This document shows, in pieces, positions 10,915 through 21,599 of a DNA stretch of 64,000 bases. Where the stretch lies: contig CM114271.1 in NCBI GenBank assembly GCA_050084515.1, positions 48,608,001 through 48,672,000 on the forward strand, read 5' to 3'. The notes below the pieces were generated by a model, which saw only the letters and a program-made list of their open reading frames with translations, had not been told where the DNA came from and made no database searches. Source of the stretch: Blasia pusilla. Taxonomy: Eukaryota; Marchantiophyta; Marchantiopsida; Blasiales. Position numbers and translations under genes: made by a program. Numbering within the stretch: the stretch's first letter is position 1; each line of letters opens with the position of its first letter.

Positions 10915-12054
10915 GTGCCCAGAGGAGGGTGTTAGGGTGTTAGATCTCTTTGGAGGGATTAGCACCGGATTGGCTGCAGTATTGCAGGCGGGCATACGGG
11001 TGCATCAGTACCTTTATGTGGAGAGAGATGAGACCGCGCGGCGAGTATCATTACGTCACATGGCGAGATTGGTCTAGAGGTATCCTGAGTTGTTGTCGGT
11101 ATCTGCAGTACGGGGATACCAGCATATGCTACCCGTCGACATATCTTTGTGGGGGCGCAGAATCTGGATAGAGTTGGCACCATTCATTTGGTGATTGCTG
11201 GATGGCCATGTCAGGGTCATTCATCTGCTGGCCGAGGATTTGGATTGCAGGATCCGAGGTCAGGGATGTTTTGGGAGATGCTGCGAGTAGTACGACACTT
11301 GCAGCAGAGTCAGATATGTTCTCCTGCTAACATTTTGGAGAACGTGCCGTTGTTGGGAGATACTCGTGCACGTGTGATGATGAGTGTACATCAGGTGAGG
11401 TCCTGGTGGGGACAGGCTGTGTTGTTAGATGCAGCGAGAGTTGGGTCACGTGCCCATTGTCCACGACTGTCGTGGACGAACTTGATACCATCAGAGGTAC
11501 TGAGTCGAGCCTACAGTGGAGTCCAGAGAGCACCACATGTCACGGTGGATGTTATTTTGGACTCAGGGCGTCGATCTCAAGTGGTGACACGCGATGATAG
11601 ACCACCGTTGGCCATGGCCAATAGGGTGGGGGAGTTGAGGGCAGCCTTACCTACGTTGGTGAGCTTCCCAGCATCCCATGCCTTTCGTCAAGGAGGGCCA
11701 GGCATGATTTGGGATGAGGTGACCGGAGTATTGGAGGAGCCTACAGCAGATGAGCGCGAGCGCGCCATGGGGTTCACTACCGGTACTACGGCGGTGCCAG
11801 GGATGACTGAGGCATCACGGAGACAGGTGTTGGGGCAGGCAATGGACCTCTACTGTCTCACATGGATAGTCGGCCTAGGTATGGTGAAAGCAGAGACGGA
11901 TGATGAGTGTCATCCATGCCGTCACGCCCACGAAGTTGGACCACCTTGCCCTGTGGTCAGACATGCATTGGTCGGGGCGAGACGAGGAGAGATAGGCACC
12001 CATGGACTTCCTGGGACGTCGTTCGAGCAGAGAGTGCGAAGGCGGCTAGAGTAG
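10915..12054 (+). pseudogene. C5-cytosine DNA methyltransferase domain, DNMT3-like, in the Gypsy polyprotein
   Basis: This domain transfers methyl groups from S-adenosylmethionine to cytosine in DNA. All key motifs are in the usual order: motif I RVLDLFGGISTGLAAV (10,930-10,980), motif II YLYVERDETARR, motif IV VIAGWPCQGHSSAGRG with the catalytic cysteine of PCQ (about 11,190-11,235), motif VI ILENVP (about 11,330), motif VIII RAHCPRLSWTNLIP (about 11,450-11,490), and the C-terminal ERAMGF and LGQAMDL motifs IX-X. Motif VIII and the ERAMGF end look like DNMT3, whereas PCQ is as in DNMT1, CMT and bacterial enzymes. The domain sits between protease and RT. It is broken by an in-frame TAG at 11,075-11,077 and a frameshift near 11,145; the rest (11,149-12,054) is open. 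There is no UBA, BAH or chromodomain, and no motif rearrangement as in DRM. Confidence 0.88.
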
Positions 12055-12182
12055 CACATGTTCATTTTTTGGATGTGGAGCATGGTGTAGGAGGTCAGAG
12101 TGGAGTGGCTGTTGCGGAGGTGGCTAGGGTTGCTACATAGCAACCAAAGCCAGAGGTTGCGTCCTCTCCGAGTGAGGTCACG

Positions 12183-13160
12183 ATGGAGACTTGGGAGCAT
12201 GTGATAGGTCTCAAGTTGATAGGAGTAGAGCGACGGCGAGTTCATAGGTTTCTAAGAGGGCATGTCAGTTGTTTTTCCTTCAGTATGAGAGACTTAGGTA
12301 CGCTGAAGGGTCCCGCGATACGGATTGAGTTGGCTAGTGATACGCCGATCTTTCGTCGACCCTACAGGTATTCTGATATGGAACGAGCCTTGATTGAGAG
12401 CAGGTGTCAGGACTTTGGAGACAGGACTTGTGGAGTTGTCACATGGGGAGTATGCATCTGCCACAGTCATGCCGGCAAAGAAGGATATGTATGGCAATTG
12501 GACGAATAGGCGGATGTGTGGAGATTACCGTCCTATCAACCCTGCAGACGAGGTCGATCGGTATGCCATGGTTACTCTGAGGAGATCTTTGATGCGGTAG
12601 GGCATGCAAAGATCTTGATTTTTAGATCTCCCGTCTTTGGCTATCATCGCCTTCCTATCAAAGTTGGAGGACAAGGAGAAGACAACATTCTCGGGGATAG
12701 ATCGGTTTGGGAGAGATTGCTTGTATCGGTGGCGGTTCTTACCATTTGGGTTGAAGAACGCGCTGCAGAGTTTCGTAGAGTGATGGATAGGATTATGGTG
12801 GCTTGGATTTTTGTGCGATGTTACATAGATGATATTCTTATCTTGATTCCACGGTTGAGGAGCATGAGCGACACTTGGAGGAGGTGTTTGGCGATTGCGA
12901 TTACATGGACCAAGTTACATCCAGCAAGTGCAGATTCTTTCAGAGCAGATTGAGTACTTGGGACACACCATATACCCGAGTGGGTTAGGCGTTCAGCAGA
13001 CGAAGGTAGAGGCTATTGCGCAGATTCCACGCCCCTACAGATGTGAGTCGAGTCCGAGCATTTCTTGGACAGGCGAACTTCTATCGACGGTTTGTCAAGG
13101 GTTTTAGTGCGATCGCAAAGTCTTTGACCTTGTTGACGAGACTTGATCAGGTGTGGTTGT
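12183..13160 (+). pseudogene. Reverse transcriptase, several frameshifts (Gypsy copy 1)
   Basis: RT copies element RNA into DNA. The N-terminal approach reads MRDLGTLKGPAIRIEL and RRPYRYSDMERALI (about 12,285-12,390). Fingers follow with SHGEYASATVMPAKKD and RRMCGDYRPIN (12,430-12,545). The catalytic motif is CYIDDI at about 12,820-12,835 and the thumb is IEYLGHTIYPSGLGV (12,945-12,990). At least three frame changes separate these blocks (near 12,410, 12,600 and 12,900). The block between MTase and RT (12,055-12,180) is a low-similarity linker. Confidence 0.88.
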
Positions 13161-13189
13161 GGGGAGATGATCAGGAGCGAGCATTTTAG

Positions 13190-13640
13190 GAGCTCAAGGA
13201 CAGGTTGACGTCCTCACCCATTTTACAGAGACCGGTTAGGGGTCGCCCATTCCAGTTACATACGGATTGGAGCATGTTGGGTCTAGGAGCAGTGCTTACT
13301 CAGAGGGATGACGAGGAGAGGGAGTTTGTTGTGGCTTACGCGAGTCGATCGAACAACATTGCAGAGGCGAAGTACATCTCCTACGAGGGAGAGTGCTTGG
13401 CTGCAGTGTGGGCGGTGGCACATTTTAGGTGCTATTTATTTGGCAACCCTTTCACACTTATCACTGATCATCAGCCGTTGAAGTGGTTGATGGAGTCCGA
13501 CAAGCTTACGGGAAAGCTTGCCAGGTGGGCTCTATTACTACAGGAGTATGAGTTTGAGGTGGTTCATAGGCCAGGTCGGCTGAACCAGGATGCGGATGGG
13601 TTGAGTCGTAACCCATGTCCGAGTCAGAGAGACGTCACGG
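13190..13640 (+). pseudogene. RNase H domain, open frame (Gypsy copy 1)
   Basis: RNase H removes RNA from the RNA-DNA hybrid. It lies in the open frame 13,205-13,762 and is the best-kept part of pol. Motifs: LHTDWSMLGLGAVLTQ (first Asp), SYEGECLAAVWAV (Glu), ITDHQPLKWLM (Asp), RWALLLQEYEFEVVHRPG and DADGLSR (last Asp). This is the standard Ty3/Gypsy RNase H. The N-terminus is cut from the RT by a stop at about 13,187-13,189. Confidence 0.9.
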
Positions 13641-13949
13641 GAGCTCGATGGCACGGAGAGAGTGATGAGGAGATGGTGCCCGGTTGGCATGCATCTACCT
13701 ATCTTTGTTGGTTGACTATGGGTGTCACCCACAGCGATGACTCCAGTGGTGGGGTTGGATGATGAGTCTTTGGATCCGGAGGTTAGTGAGGAGGCGACAG
13801 GTGGTCGTGATATCCATGACGATGTGGAGGTTGTGGACTTCTTGCGCACTGGCGTCATTGCGAGTACAGTGAGTGCTAGGGAGCGGGATCGGATCCTACA
13901 GAGAGCCAAGAGGTTCACGTGGGAGGGGACTCACATTTTGCGGGTATGG

Positions 13950-15070
13950 GGAGATGGTAGGATACGAGTGGTACCTCATCCTTCCCAAATGAGCACGTAG
14001 TGCGACATGCCCATGAGGAGTTGGGACATTTCGAGTAAAGCGATTTACGACTTACTCCATGTTCGTGATTGGTGGCGCGTCATGCATACCTTGGGGTATA
14101 GCGATTTGGGCGATATATGGTATGTAACAGAGTGCGAGCATCCTTCAATGCTCCCACTCCGCAGTTACATCCTTTGCCGATTATGGGTTTAGGTTATCGG
14201 TGGAGTTTAGACTTTGCGGGACCTTTGCCATTGACAGGGCGTCATCATAGGTACGTGTTAGTCATGGTGGAGCATTTCTCCAAGTGGATAGAGTTGGTGG
14301 CACTACCGAGACAAAGCAGCGAGGGAACAAATTTTATGCGTTTCTAGATCGTGTGCTTAGTCACTTTGGTGCACCGGCGGAGGTGTTGACTGACCAGGGT
14401 ACCGAGTTCAGGGGAGAGTTTCAGGCCTTGTGTGATCAGGCGCTGATAGATCACCGCACCACGTCCAGGGATCATTGGATTGGCGGAGAGAGCGGTACAG
14501 ACGGTGAAGAGAGGATTGCGCAAGTATGGCTTGCAGCGGGGAAAGTTGAGGGAGTGGGACCTACAATTGCCATGGTTGGCTATGGGTTATCGCTTTAGTC
14601 GGCAGGCATCCTTGGCGTCATTTTCACCGTACTTTTTGCTCTTTGGGAGAGAGCCAAATTTACCTGCAGCAATTCGACGTGACATGGCGGAGGTGTTAGA
14701 TCTTGATGATCCAGATGTGTGGGTGCAAGCATGTTCTCAGAGGGCAGAAGTTTGTCGTAGAGTTATGCCTATGGCCTTTGAGAACTTAGCTATTGCCCAA
14801 CATAGAGATACATTGAGGTACGCGACCATTCGTGGAGGAGGTTATTGTCCAGGGATTAGGAGGTTTCATCCCGGAGATTACGTGTATTTACAGCAGGCGA
14901 CATCCACGACGCTAGATGTCACTGCAGGGCGCACTATCCTACGTGTGTGCGAGGTATTACCGACCGGAGTCCTCATGTTGGAGGGACGAGATGGTATGGT
15001 TTGGAAGGATCATGTGCGCAATTGTGCGCCATGTCATCTTCCGAACATAGATGGGACGGTGGATCCAAGC
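13950..15070 (+). pseudogene. Integrase with GPY/F-like end (Gypsy copy 1)
   Basis: Integrase inserts the DNA copy. A zinc-binding HAHEELGHF remnant lies near 14,005-14,035, and the partner cysteine pair is reduced to MVCNRVRAS (14,117). The core has WSLDFAGPLP (first Asp, about 14,200), VLTDQGTEF (second Asp, about 14,385) and LAERAVQTVKRGLRKYG (Glu, about 14,480). A deletion removed the HPEADG residues just before the Glu that copy 3 still shows. The C-terminal part has FGREPNLPAAIRRD and RFHPGDYVYLQQ, then ILRVCEVLPTGVLML as the GPY/F-like module. Frameshifts lie near 14,060 and 14,460. From 14,480 the frame stays open into the PHD finger. Confidence 0.87.
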
Positions 15071-15082
15071 TTGGCGTGGTAC

Positions 15083-15233
15083 TGCAGCTTGAGGTGTATG
15101 TTGTGCGGATCTGCGAGGGGTGGCCACCATGTTGGTATGTGATGGTTGTTCTCGAGGGTGGCATATGTCATGTCCTGACCCCCTCTTGATGTGGTTCCCA
15201 CGGGGACGATGGATGTGTGCGAGATGTGTATAG
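15083..15233 (+). pseudogene. PHD finger after integrase (one-base frameshift)
   Basis: This is a C4HC3 zinc finger of PHD type, which usually reads the tail of histone H3. The first pair CMLC (15,095-15,106) is in the integrase frame, which stops at 15,140. The rest is in the next frame: VCDGCSRGWHMSC (15,135-15,173) and GRWMCARC (15,204-15,227), stop at 15,231-15,233. Spacing C-x2-C, C-x2-C, x4-H-x2-C, x14, C-x2-C and a Trp two residues before the last pair fit PHD. Copy 3 carries the same finger in a single frame, which shows the shift here is a later lesion. It occupies the place of the chromodomain of chromoviral integrases. Confidence 0.85.
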
Positions 15234-15295
15234 GGTAGTAGGTCATGTCGAGAGATGTGATATTTTCTATCTCGGAGTTAGGGGATCCAACCGCC

Positions 15296-15308
15296 ACTAG
15301 GGGGCGGT
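15296..15308 (+). promoter_or_regulatory. Polypurine tract before the 3' LTR
   Basis: The run CTAGGGGGCGG directly precedes the TTGTGTGATC start of the 3' LTR. Copy 2 has AGGTAGGGGGGCGG at 20,851-20,864 and copy 3 has TAGGGGGGCG on the minus strand at about 60,548-60,557, each at the same place. This G-rich tract is the likely primer for plus-strand DNA. Confidence 0.65.
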
Positions 15309-16000
15309 TGTGTGATCTCCATGTATATGTATGAGTTTATTTTTGTACATGTGTGGATCGACCCGTGTGTGGGGAAGATCGGTGTTGTGTGGTATAGATG
15401 TGACAAGCGATGTATGTTGTGTAGCGATATGTATGCGCACGACAACTGTCACATCTGAGTAGCCGATAGGCCGAGATCTATCGTGGATAGGGCGTAGGAG
15501 CCAGCCGACTATCTTGAGTGTAACTTTGTCCCACAGTGTCGGATGAGGTTGAGGATAGGTCCATTGTGTCAGGAACGTCGTTTATGACGACTTTTATGTT
15601 GAGGTCTTTTACATCCGGGTGACTTGTTGACCAGGTCACCAGCCGGAGAAGCAGGGTTACTCAAGCATAAGGAGATACAGTTAATGAGGGGTGAAGTGCC
15701 GGAAGCAGCGAAGCTGAGGTGGGGGATGCGGTTGCATAGGGCGTCGTGCCCTCGGACGGAGTATAGGAAGGGAGTGACGGGTTTAGGAGTGGTATGGATA
15801 GTAGGGTCGGGCTACGTGGTGAGACGAGACGGGTTGGGACGGATGTGGTAAGGGTTGAATGTGGTGAGCAGCTACATGGTTGGTAGACCACCACAGATGT
15901 AGTTAGACATGGACTATAGTAGGAAGTTGGTAACTATGGTTGTTGAGATACATGGTTGATTCATGCTATGTAGTTGAAACGTTTTTCGAGAGACTTGATG
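15309..16000 (+). repeat. 3' LTR of Gypsy copy 1
   Basis: It begins TGTGTGATCTCCATG right after the polypurine tract. It holds the family blocks GTGTGGATCGACCC (15,350), GGGGAAGATCGGTGTTGTGTGG (15,372) and GTATGTTGTGTAGCGATATG (15,412), then CAGTGTCGGATGAGGTTG near 15,533. After about 15,660 it diverges from the copy 2 LTR but resembles 7,290-7,560. The right end is not defined; no clear CA-end or target duplication was seen. Confidence 0.65.
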
Positions 16001-17600
16001 TATTCGCAAGCTAGCGTGGTGAGATTCACGATGAGCGTGGCTAGTACTTTGTTGACTGGGGGCGGGACGAATGATCCACATCGATAGTCTACGACAGATT
16101 GGTAGTATGTCGATGTGTAATGTACGACTCTAGGAAAAGAGTACTCTTTCTATCACAAAGTACAAATTTTGTTCCGAAGAGACCACCATTTCCTGAGTAA
16201 AGAGAGGTTTTATAAGAAATAACAAGAATAAATCCTTCTTCAATGATTTTACTCACTAACTAGAATGACACTGTCTTTACAGGTGCAAAAGAATAAAAGG
16301 ATTTTCTTCCCTCTTGGAAAAGACAAGTGCACACGAAGACTCTTGCGAATCTTGAATAACAAAGCTCCATGAAGACCTCAAAGAGACCTCAAGAATGGTG
16401 GATCACCCTACTTTTAGAACTGAATCTGTCCTCGCAGTTTACTCATTGTCTAACAACTTACCTACGCTCTTCCTGATTATCTTATGGAAATCCAAAATCA
16501 CAAGACTCAACTCTCATCTCTACTGCAGCCCAATAGTATCCGCATTCAATTCCACACATAAGAAAGCATGAGAGAAGACTCTTCTTCTACATCAAAGAGT
16601 GGAAAGACTAGAAAGTGTACCAAGCTTCAGAGCACATAAGACTCTTTGGCTTGGATCATCCCCAAGTAACTCCTTACCCAATTCACCAAGACTACTAAGA
16701 AAACTTCTCACATAAAAGAATGACTCTGACCAATAGTATTGGAGAATTTGCGACACAAGGGAATGATCCCTTCTTCTATTAATTTATTATTGAAATAGTC
16801 TTTTATAACTCTGATTGATCTTCCTATTCTAATCTAGATTTCTAACTGTTAATCCTAATTCCTCTATTCAGATTCACCAACTCTTCATCTTCCTAAGACT
16901 TTTTGTTGCCCTGGCGATTTATTTCCGCTCTTTGAACTGCCACGCCGCTCCAATTCTGGTTTCCGAAACCACCACGACGGTTCAGTCTTCACGGTCTTTG
17001 CGCTCTTCATAGTCTTATCTTTGCGCAAAGACTCTGATCCTTCTGTCACCGCGAAGAGTCCTCCTTTCTACTTTCTTTCCATCCAGTGTCTTCAAAGCAT
17101 TTCCTATTCTTAATACACCTTTCCGCTTTTGTGAAGACTCTTTGACTTGTTTTGCTTCTTCCTCTTCCTTCTCTGAGTTCTTGGTCTTTGCTCTGGAGTC
17201 TTCGTTCTTCATTCTTTGTACGCAATCTTTGCACAAAGACTACCTTCATTCCTCTTTACAAAGAAGCTAGTCTTCAATGATAGTCTTTTACATTGTTCTT
17301 ACTGTGGTCTTTTCTTACGAAGCACCCGCGCTTCTTCTTCTAACTTCTTTTCCAGTCTTTTCCTACTTTTACACAATTCTCACTCTTCCAAGACAATCCT
17401 TAATCTCTTAACATATCATGTCCTCTCATCAGAGTTCTGTCAGTCACTCTTTCACACAATTTCAGTTAAGTAAGACTCTTTACTTCCGGTATTGAGTCTT
17501 AAGGAATACTTCCGGACTAAGTATTTCGGTTAAGGAAGACTTCTTTACAAAAGTTGGTCTTCTGTCAAAATTCAAAAAACGTCGGCACTACACGATGCCA
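16001..17600. other. No gene recognised; CT/AAGACT-rich spacer
   Basis: This stretch separates Gypsy copies 1 and 2. From about 16,140 to 17,560 it is full of AAGACT/AGTCTT words and small palindromes such as CTTTGCGCAAAG (about 17,021) and CTTTGCACAAAG (about 17,228). Open frames on both strands are compositional. It may be the degraded 5' LTR of copy 2 or an unrelated repeat. Confidence 0.4.
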
Positions 17601-18199
17601 ACGGGAAGTTTGCATGACGAGAGGTTTGACATGAGGTCGAGGAGAGTGTTGTGTTGTGGAGGTGTCATACCACATGGAGGAGTGAGTGTTGACGGTGCAC
17701 TAGATTAATGGTTGGCATGATCAGGTTATCCATTCGAGTCCCTTTTCCCGCACTTGTCTTGTATGATTGAGAGTGTTGGGTATCGGGTAGTTGTTCATGG
17801 TAGATGGGTGTAGTGATGGTGATAAGTGTAGACTCCTTTTATGTGTATCATGTTGGTGGATATACGACGGTTTCTGAGTAGGGATCGTGTGTATGACCTG
17901 AGAGTATGTCAGTAGTTTAGGTGAGTTAGTGGGAGGCTCATGGTGAGCTCGAGTGTTGAGTGTGCGTGAGGCTAGGTGTGTCATCACGGGATCCACATTA
18001 GCGTAGGTGAGCTAGTGAGGAGTGTGGGAGACTCTCGGTGAGTCTGAGTGCTTGAGCGGGTAAGACAGGGTTGTCATCACGGCGTTCTTCCAAGGTTTGG
18101 AAGAACGGGGTAGTATGAGCAGTAATAGTGGTGTGACACGGAGTGGTGTGAGGTTTCGAGAGGTTTTGAGCAAGGAACCACCCCGACTCCCATCAGTGG

Positions 18200-19520
18200 T
18201 TGGATCGTCATCACTAGATAGTGGGTCTGGTGATGAGATTGTAACCGGGACGGTGATACGTGGAGAAAGATGGACGGCATGGGCCATTGGGGCATGCATC
18301 GTTTCTCGGGTGCGGTAGGCACCATAGATTTAGATGACTTACTCCAAGAGTTCGACACGTAAGATACGGATCCCTACACAGTTCAACCCTTTTATGGCAT
18401 GGAAGGGGTTGTTCCAGCACTTGGAGGGTCCGCTGATGGATGACTACATGGAGTTTCGATCTTTATACTCTATAGAGATCGATGCCTAGAGGGTGTATTG
18501 GGCTCCAAGGTATGTGTCCACTAATGGCCGCAAGGCGTATAATGGGATAGTGAGAGCAGAGAGACCTTCACCATCAGCCCGAGGACTAGATGGAGCGGAT
18601 GGTAGTGAGAGTGGTGAGGTGGTAGAGACCTCTCATGGTAGAGGACCACCGAGTTTCAATCCTACAATGGAGTTCTTCTAACAGTTGGGGAGGAGCTACC
18701 AGGGCGTGCGGACCGACAGGTTGAAGAGTCTACAAGATTTTCAGCGGAGATCAAGTGAGAGTCTGAGGGAGGCGTTCATGCACATGCGATGGCTCATCAT
18801 TGCCACATATGGGGTGATTGAGGCACAATCAATGTAGTAATGGTACGGGGTGCTAGATGAGGAGCTACATAGGAGAGTTGGGGATGCGATGTTGCTTCAC
18901 ACGGCAAAGCCCACATTGAAGGTGGTCTTCGAGTTGTCTAAGCGGGTATAGCTCAACATGAGTGAGGAGAAGGTGGTGACCACGGGATTTTTACGGGATT
19001 TGACGGGTTGACGAGTAGGAGTAGACCCACAAGTGTCCTAACATGCACCATTACCACGGGAGCGGGTCGATGGGCCCAAAGAGCAGAGCGGGTATCGTGA
19101 GCCGATGAGGCAACAACCCGTATCGACATATGTTTCCCAGCAAGGACCAGGGTTGGCTTGTTGGACGTGTGGTGGGTCACATAGGCAGAGGGACTGCCCA
19201 CCACATGGGAGAGGGTCACGGACGCCTCCGATTCCTCAGGAACCATAGAGGACCACGACCACATGGTCCACCACAGTTGCTGTGTGAGCATTGTCACCGA
19301 TATGGTCACACTAGGGATAGGTGTTACGATCTTTGCCGGGAGGTACGTCCAGAGGTAGGCAGAGGACTTGGGGGCAAGAGAGTTGGTGGAGATCGAGTGG
19401 TGGATGATCGTGGTGGTAGAGTGCCGTCGCTTGTCATAAGAGATGGAGGACATGCACCTGATGCAACGCTCCTACGCGCGTCAATCAGTTGGAGCAGAGG
19501 ATTGTTGCCATGACGATGAT
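18200..19520 (+). pseudogene. Gag with two zinc knuckles (Gypsy copy 2)
   Basis: The capsid core reads GLFQHLEGP, SYQGVRTDRLKSLQDFQ and SLREAFMHMRWLII. Two zinc knuckles follow: CWTCGGSHRQRDC (about 19,160-19,198) and CEHCHRYGHTRDRCYDLC (about 19,283-19,340, open frame 19,130-19,513), the second a classic CX2CX4HX4C. They bind the element RNA. The two knuckles are in different frames, and stops at about 18,488, 18,678 and 18,834 break the capsid part. Confidence 0.8.
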
Positions 19521-19559
19521 GTAGTTGCAGGCAAGCGCAGAGCTGAGAGTGGCAAGTGT

Positions 19560-20388
19560 GGTGCTAGCCTCCATATCTTACCATAATGCTAGTGAGGATT
19601 TTGCGGGGATGGGATTTATGTGTAGTGCGGCTTAGGTTAAGGCTAGTGCGGTGGTGATTCAGGGTGCTACGAGAGTAACCAAGCCATCAAGAGGTGGGGT
19701 CGAGATTGACCCACAGGAGGGGACCGATGGGCGGGTTCCCCAGTCGTTCATATTTTTGGAGGCACTTCATACACCGTCGATGGTGCCTCGACGACCGGTA
19801 GTACCCACGGATGGGACAAGTGCCTCGACGTCACGAGGAGTTGGAGAGACAACTCCTATGTCGGCTTGGGAGGAGCCAATGTCGACCATGTTGTTGGAGG
19901 TGGCCACTAGGGTCAGCCATGCTCCATTGTTTTCTGCCATGGAGTTGGCGACATTGGGAGTTGGACCAGTGAAGGTGTTCCGGCTGGCCGCCACATTGTG
20001 TGAGCGTGGAGAGGTGACTGCCTCTTGTTCAGAGGTAATTGAGGAGGTGGTGGACTTGCCCTCGGAGCATGTGCTCGGGACGTTTCCCACTCAATCATGG
20101 CATGTTGCGGCGGCAAAGTTGGTAGATATGCCAGCTAGGCCAACGATAGAGCGAGCTATAATCACACTAGGTGTTGTGTTGTTGGATAACCGAGCAGGTG
20201 TTTTTTGCTTGGTTAGTTCCACATGTACGGTGTACCACTCACTGTGCGTCTTACTTGATTCAAGAGTGCAACCCTTGATGTTAGGGAAGGCGGAGTGTTT
20301 GGCGTTGGGTTTACGGAAAGGCGACGTTGAGCGTTGTCCCTTTCAGAAATTTTCATATCGGCCAGGGTGGCCATCAGGTGATGGATAG
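19560..20388 (+). pseudogene. Protease region with internal deletion (Gypsy copy 2)
   Basis: The connector and protease start are open from 19,651 to 20,388. The active-site aspartate motif is altered to VLLDSRVQPLML (copy 1 has DSGAQ), so the catalytic glycine is lost. After CPFQ the frame jumps to YRPGW, which removes about 60 residues of the protease core present in copy 1. The polyprotein linker continues to about 20,680 with stops. Confidence 0.75.
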
Positions 20389-20684
20389 GTGAGCCATCTA
20401 CCGGTGCACTTTGCAAGAGTTGGCGGTGGTCGACCACGTGAGGATGCGGTGACCACGTTCGCAGCATTCACAAGTGGTGTTCGCTGATGAGGAGGGTTTG
20501 GGGAGAGGAGCACACATTTGGAGGATATTCCTGTAGCGGATAGTCCCACGGAGAGACATGCCAGGGTGGGTGTCTCTTCCCATGGTGCAAAGCTTCTTTA
20601 TTGTTTTCGGGGATGAGCGTTTTGATGCGTGGAATGCAGACGAGCTTGTGAGGCATGTGCGGAGCAGTGTCTATGTTTGGAGCA

Positions 20685-20735
20685 GGGTATGAGAGTGTTA
20701 GATCTCTTCAGAGGGATCAACACCATGGTTTGCTA
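20685..20735 (+). pseudogene. Methyltransferase motif I stub (Gypsy copy 2)
   Basis: MRVLDLFRGINT is the copy 1 motif I RVLDLFGGIST with one Gly changed to Arg. Similarity ends directly after it, and by about 20,830 the sequence is the element 3' untranslated region. This marks the left end of the deletion and confirms that copy 2 once carried the methyltransferase. Confidence 0.75.
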
Positions 20736-20865
20736 TAGTGTGGCGTTGTTGCGAGGATGATGGCACTGATGGTGCTAGATGTGTACATGATAAGAGATCT
20801 TGTTGGGGACATATGTGTGTGCTATCTAGAGTTAAGGGGACCCAACTGCGAGGTAGGGGGGCGGT

Positions 20866-21454
20866 TGTGGGGTTCCAATGTATATGCGTGAGTATGTTTC
20901 ATTTATGTGTGGATCGACCCATATGTTGGGGAAGATCAGTGTTGTGTGGTATATAGATGTGACCAGCGATGTGGGTTGTGTAGCGATGTGTATGCGCATG
21001 ACAACTATCACATCTTATTTTGACGTAGGTAGAGTTCTATCGCGTTGACGACGTAGAGCGTCAACGTGCTGTTCGGGTGTAACTTCGTCCCGAGATGTCG
21101 GATGAGGTTGGCAACAGGTCTGTTGGGTCGGGAACATTGTTTATGGCAATTTCCCTATTTTGGTTTTAGTCCGTCAGGGGATCCGTTGACCGAGTCAACG
21201 GTCACCCGATAACTTGTGCACGCAGGTTATCGTTGGTAGGGCTATTTTTGGGGGAAGAGCCTTTTGGCTCTTTCCAAGCCATCTTTCTCATGTTGGGTTG
21301 TTGGAGCACCTCTCTTGTTGTGTGTGAGATAGGACGAGGGTGATAGCGTCTAGATTTCGTGAGAGCACAGGATGGACGAGGCTTGATATGCCGATGAAGA
21401 TTCACGAGTGGAGTTTTAGGCTACGTGTGCCGTTTTTACTACTCTTTATTTTGT
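20866..21454 (+). repeat. 3' LTR of Gypsy copy 2 (589 bp)
   Basis: It starts TGTGGGGTTCC after the polypurine tract and ends in TTTACTACTCTTTATTT. The end is defined by the next LTR start (TGTGGGGTCCC) at 21,455. The internal block 21,007-21,454 is repeated at 608-1077. Confidence 0.75.
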
Positions 21455-21598
21455 TGTGGGGTCCCAGTGTATATGCATGAGTATGTTTCATTTATGTGTG
21501 GATCTATCCGTATGTTGGAGAAGATCGGTGTTGTGTGGTATGTAGACATGACCAGCGATGCGGGTTCTGTAACGATGTGTATGCGCACGACAACTATC
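21455..21598 (+). repeat. Second, partial LTR in tandem
   Basis: It repeats the first 144 bases of the preceding LTR (20,866-21,009), including ATGTGTGGATC, AAGATCGGTGTTGTGTGGTATGTAGA and ATGTGTATGCGCACGACAACTATCA. It breaks off where an inverted family fragment begins. Confidence 0.8.
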
Positions 21599-21599
21599 A

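Larger units (their letters stand above)
7290..16000 (+). mobile_element. Gypsy copy 1: Gag-PR-DNA methyltransferase-RT-RH-IN-PHD
   Basis: This is the most complete member of the family in the window. Domains run in one direction: Gag (8,213-9,425), aspartic protease (9,505-10,560), C5 DNA methyltransferase (10,915-12,054), reverse transcriptase (12,183-13,160), RNase H (13,190-13,640), integrase (13,950-15,070), PHD finger (15,083-15,233), polypurine tract and 3' LTR (from 15,309). The RT-RH-IN order is that of Ty3/Gypsy. Coding is broken by several frameshifts and stops. A sense 5' LTR is only weakly visible (7,290-7,560 resembles 15,690-15,870). Both outer limits are approximate. Confidence 0.85.
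17601..21598 (+). mobile_element. Gypsy copy 2, large internal deletion
   Basis: This is the same family as copy 1 at roughly four-fifths identity by eye in the leader and Gag. It keeps the leader, Gag, a shortened protease, and the first about 15 codons of the methyltransferase. It then jumps straight to the 3' untranslated region, polypurine tract and LTR. RT, RNase H, integrase and PHD are absent. It could only have moved with help from a complete relative. Confidence 0.8.

Noticed and set aside
15083-15233. Chromodomain at the integrase end, as in chromoviruses
   Set aside because: Cys/His spacing and the Trp before the last Cys pair fit a PHD finger; no chromodomain aromatic pattern is seen.
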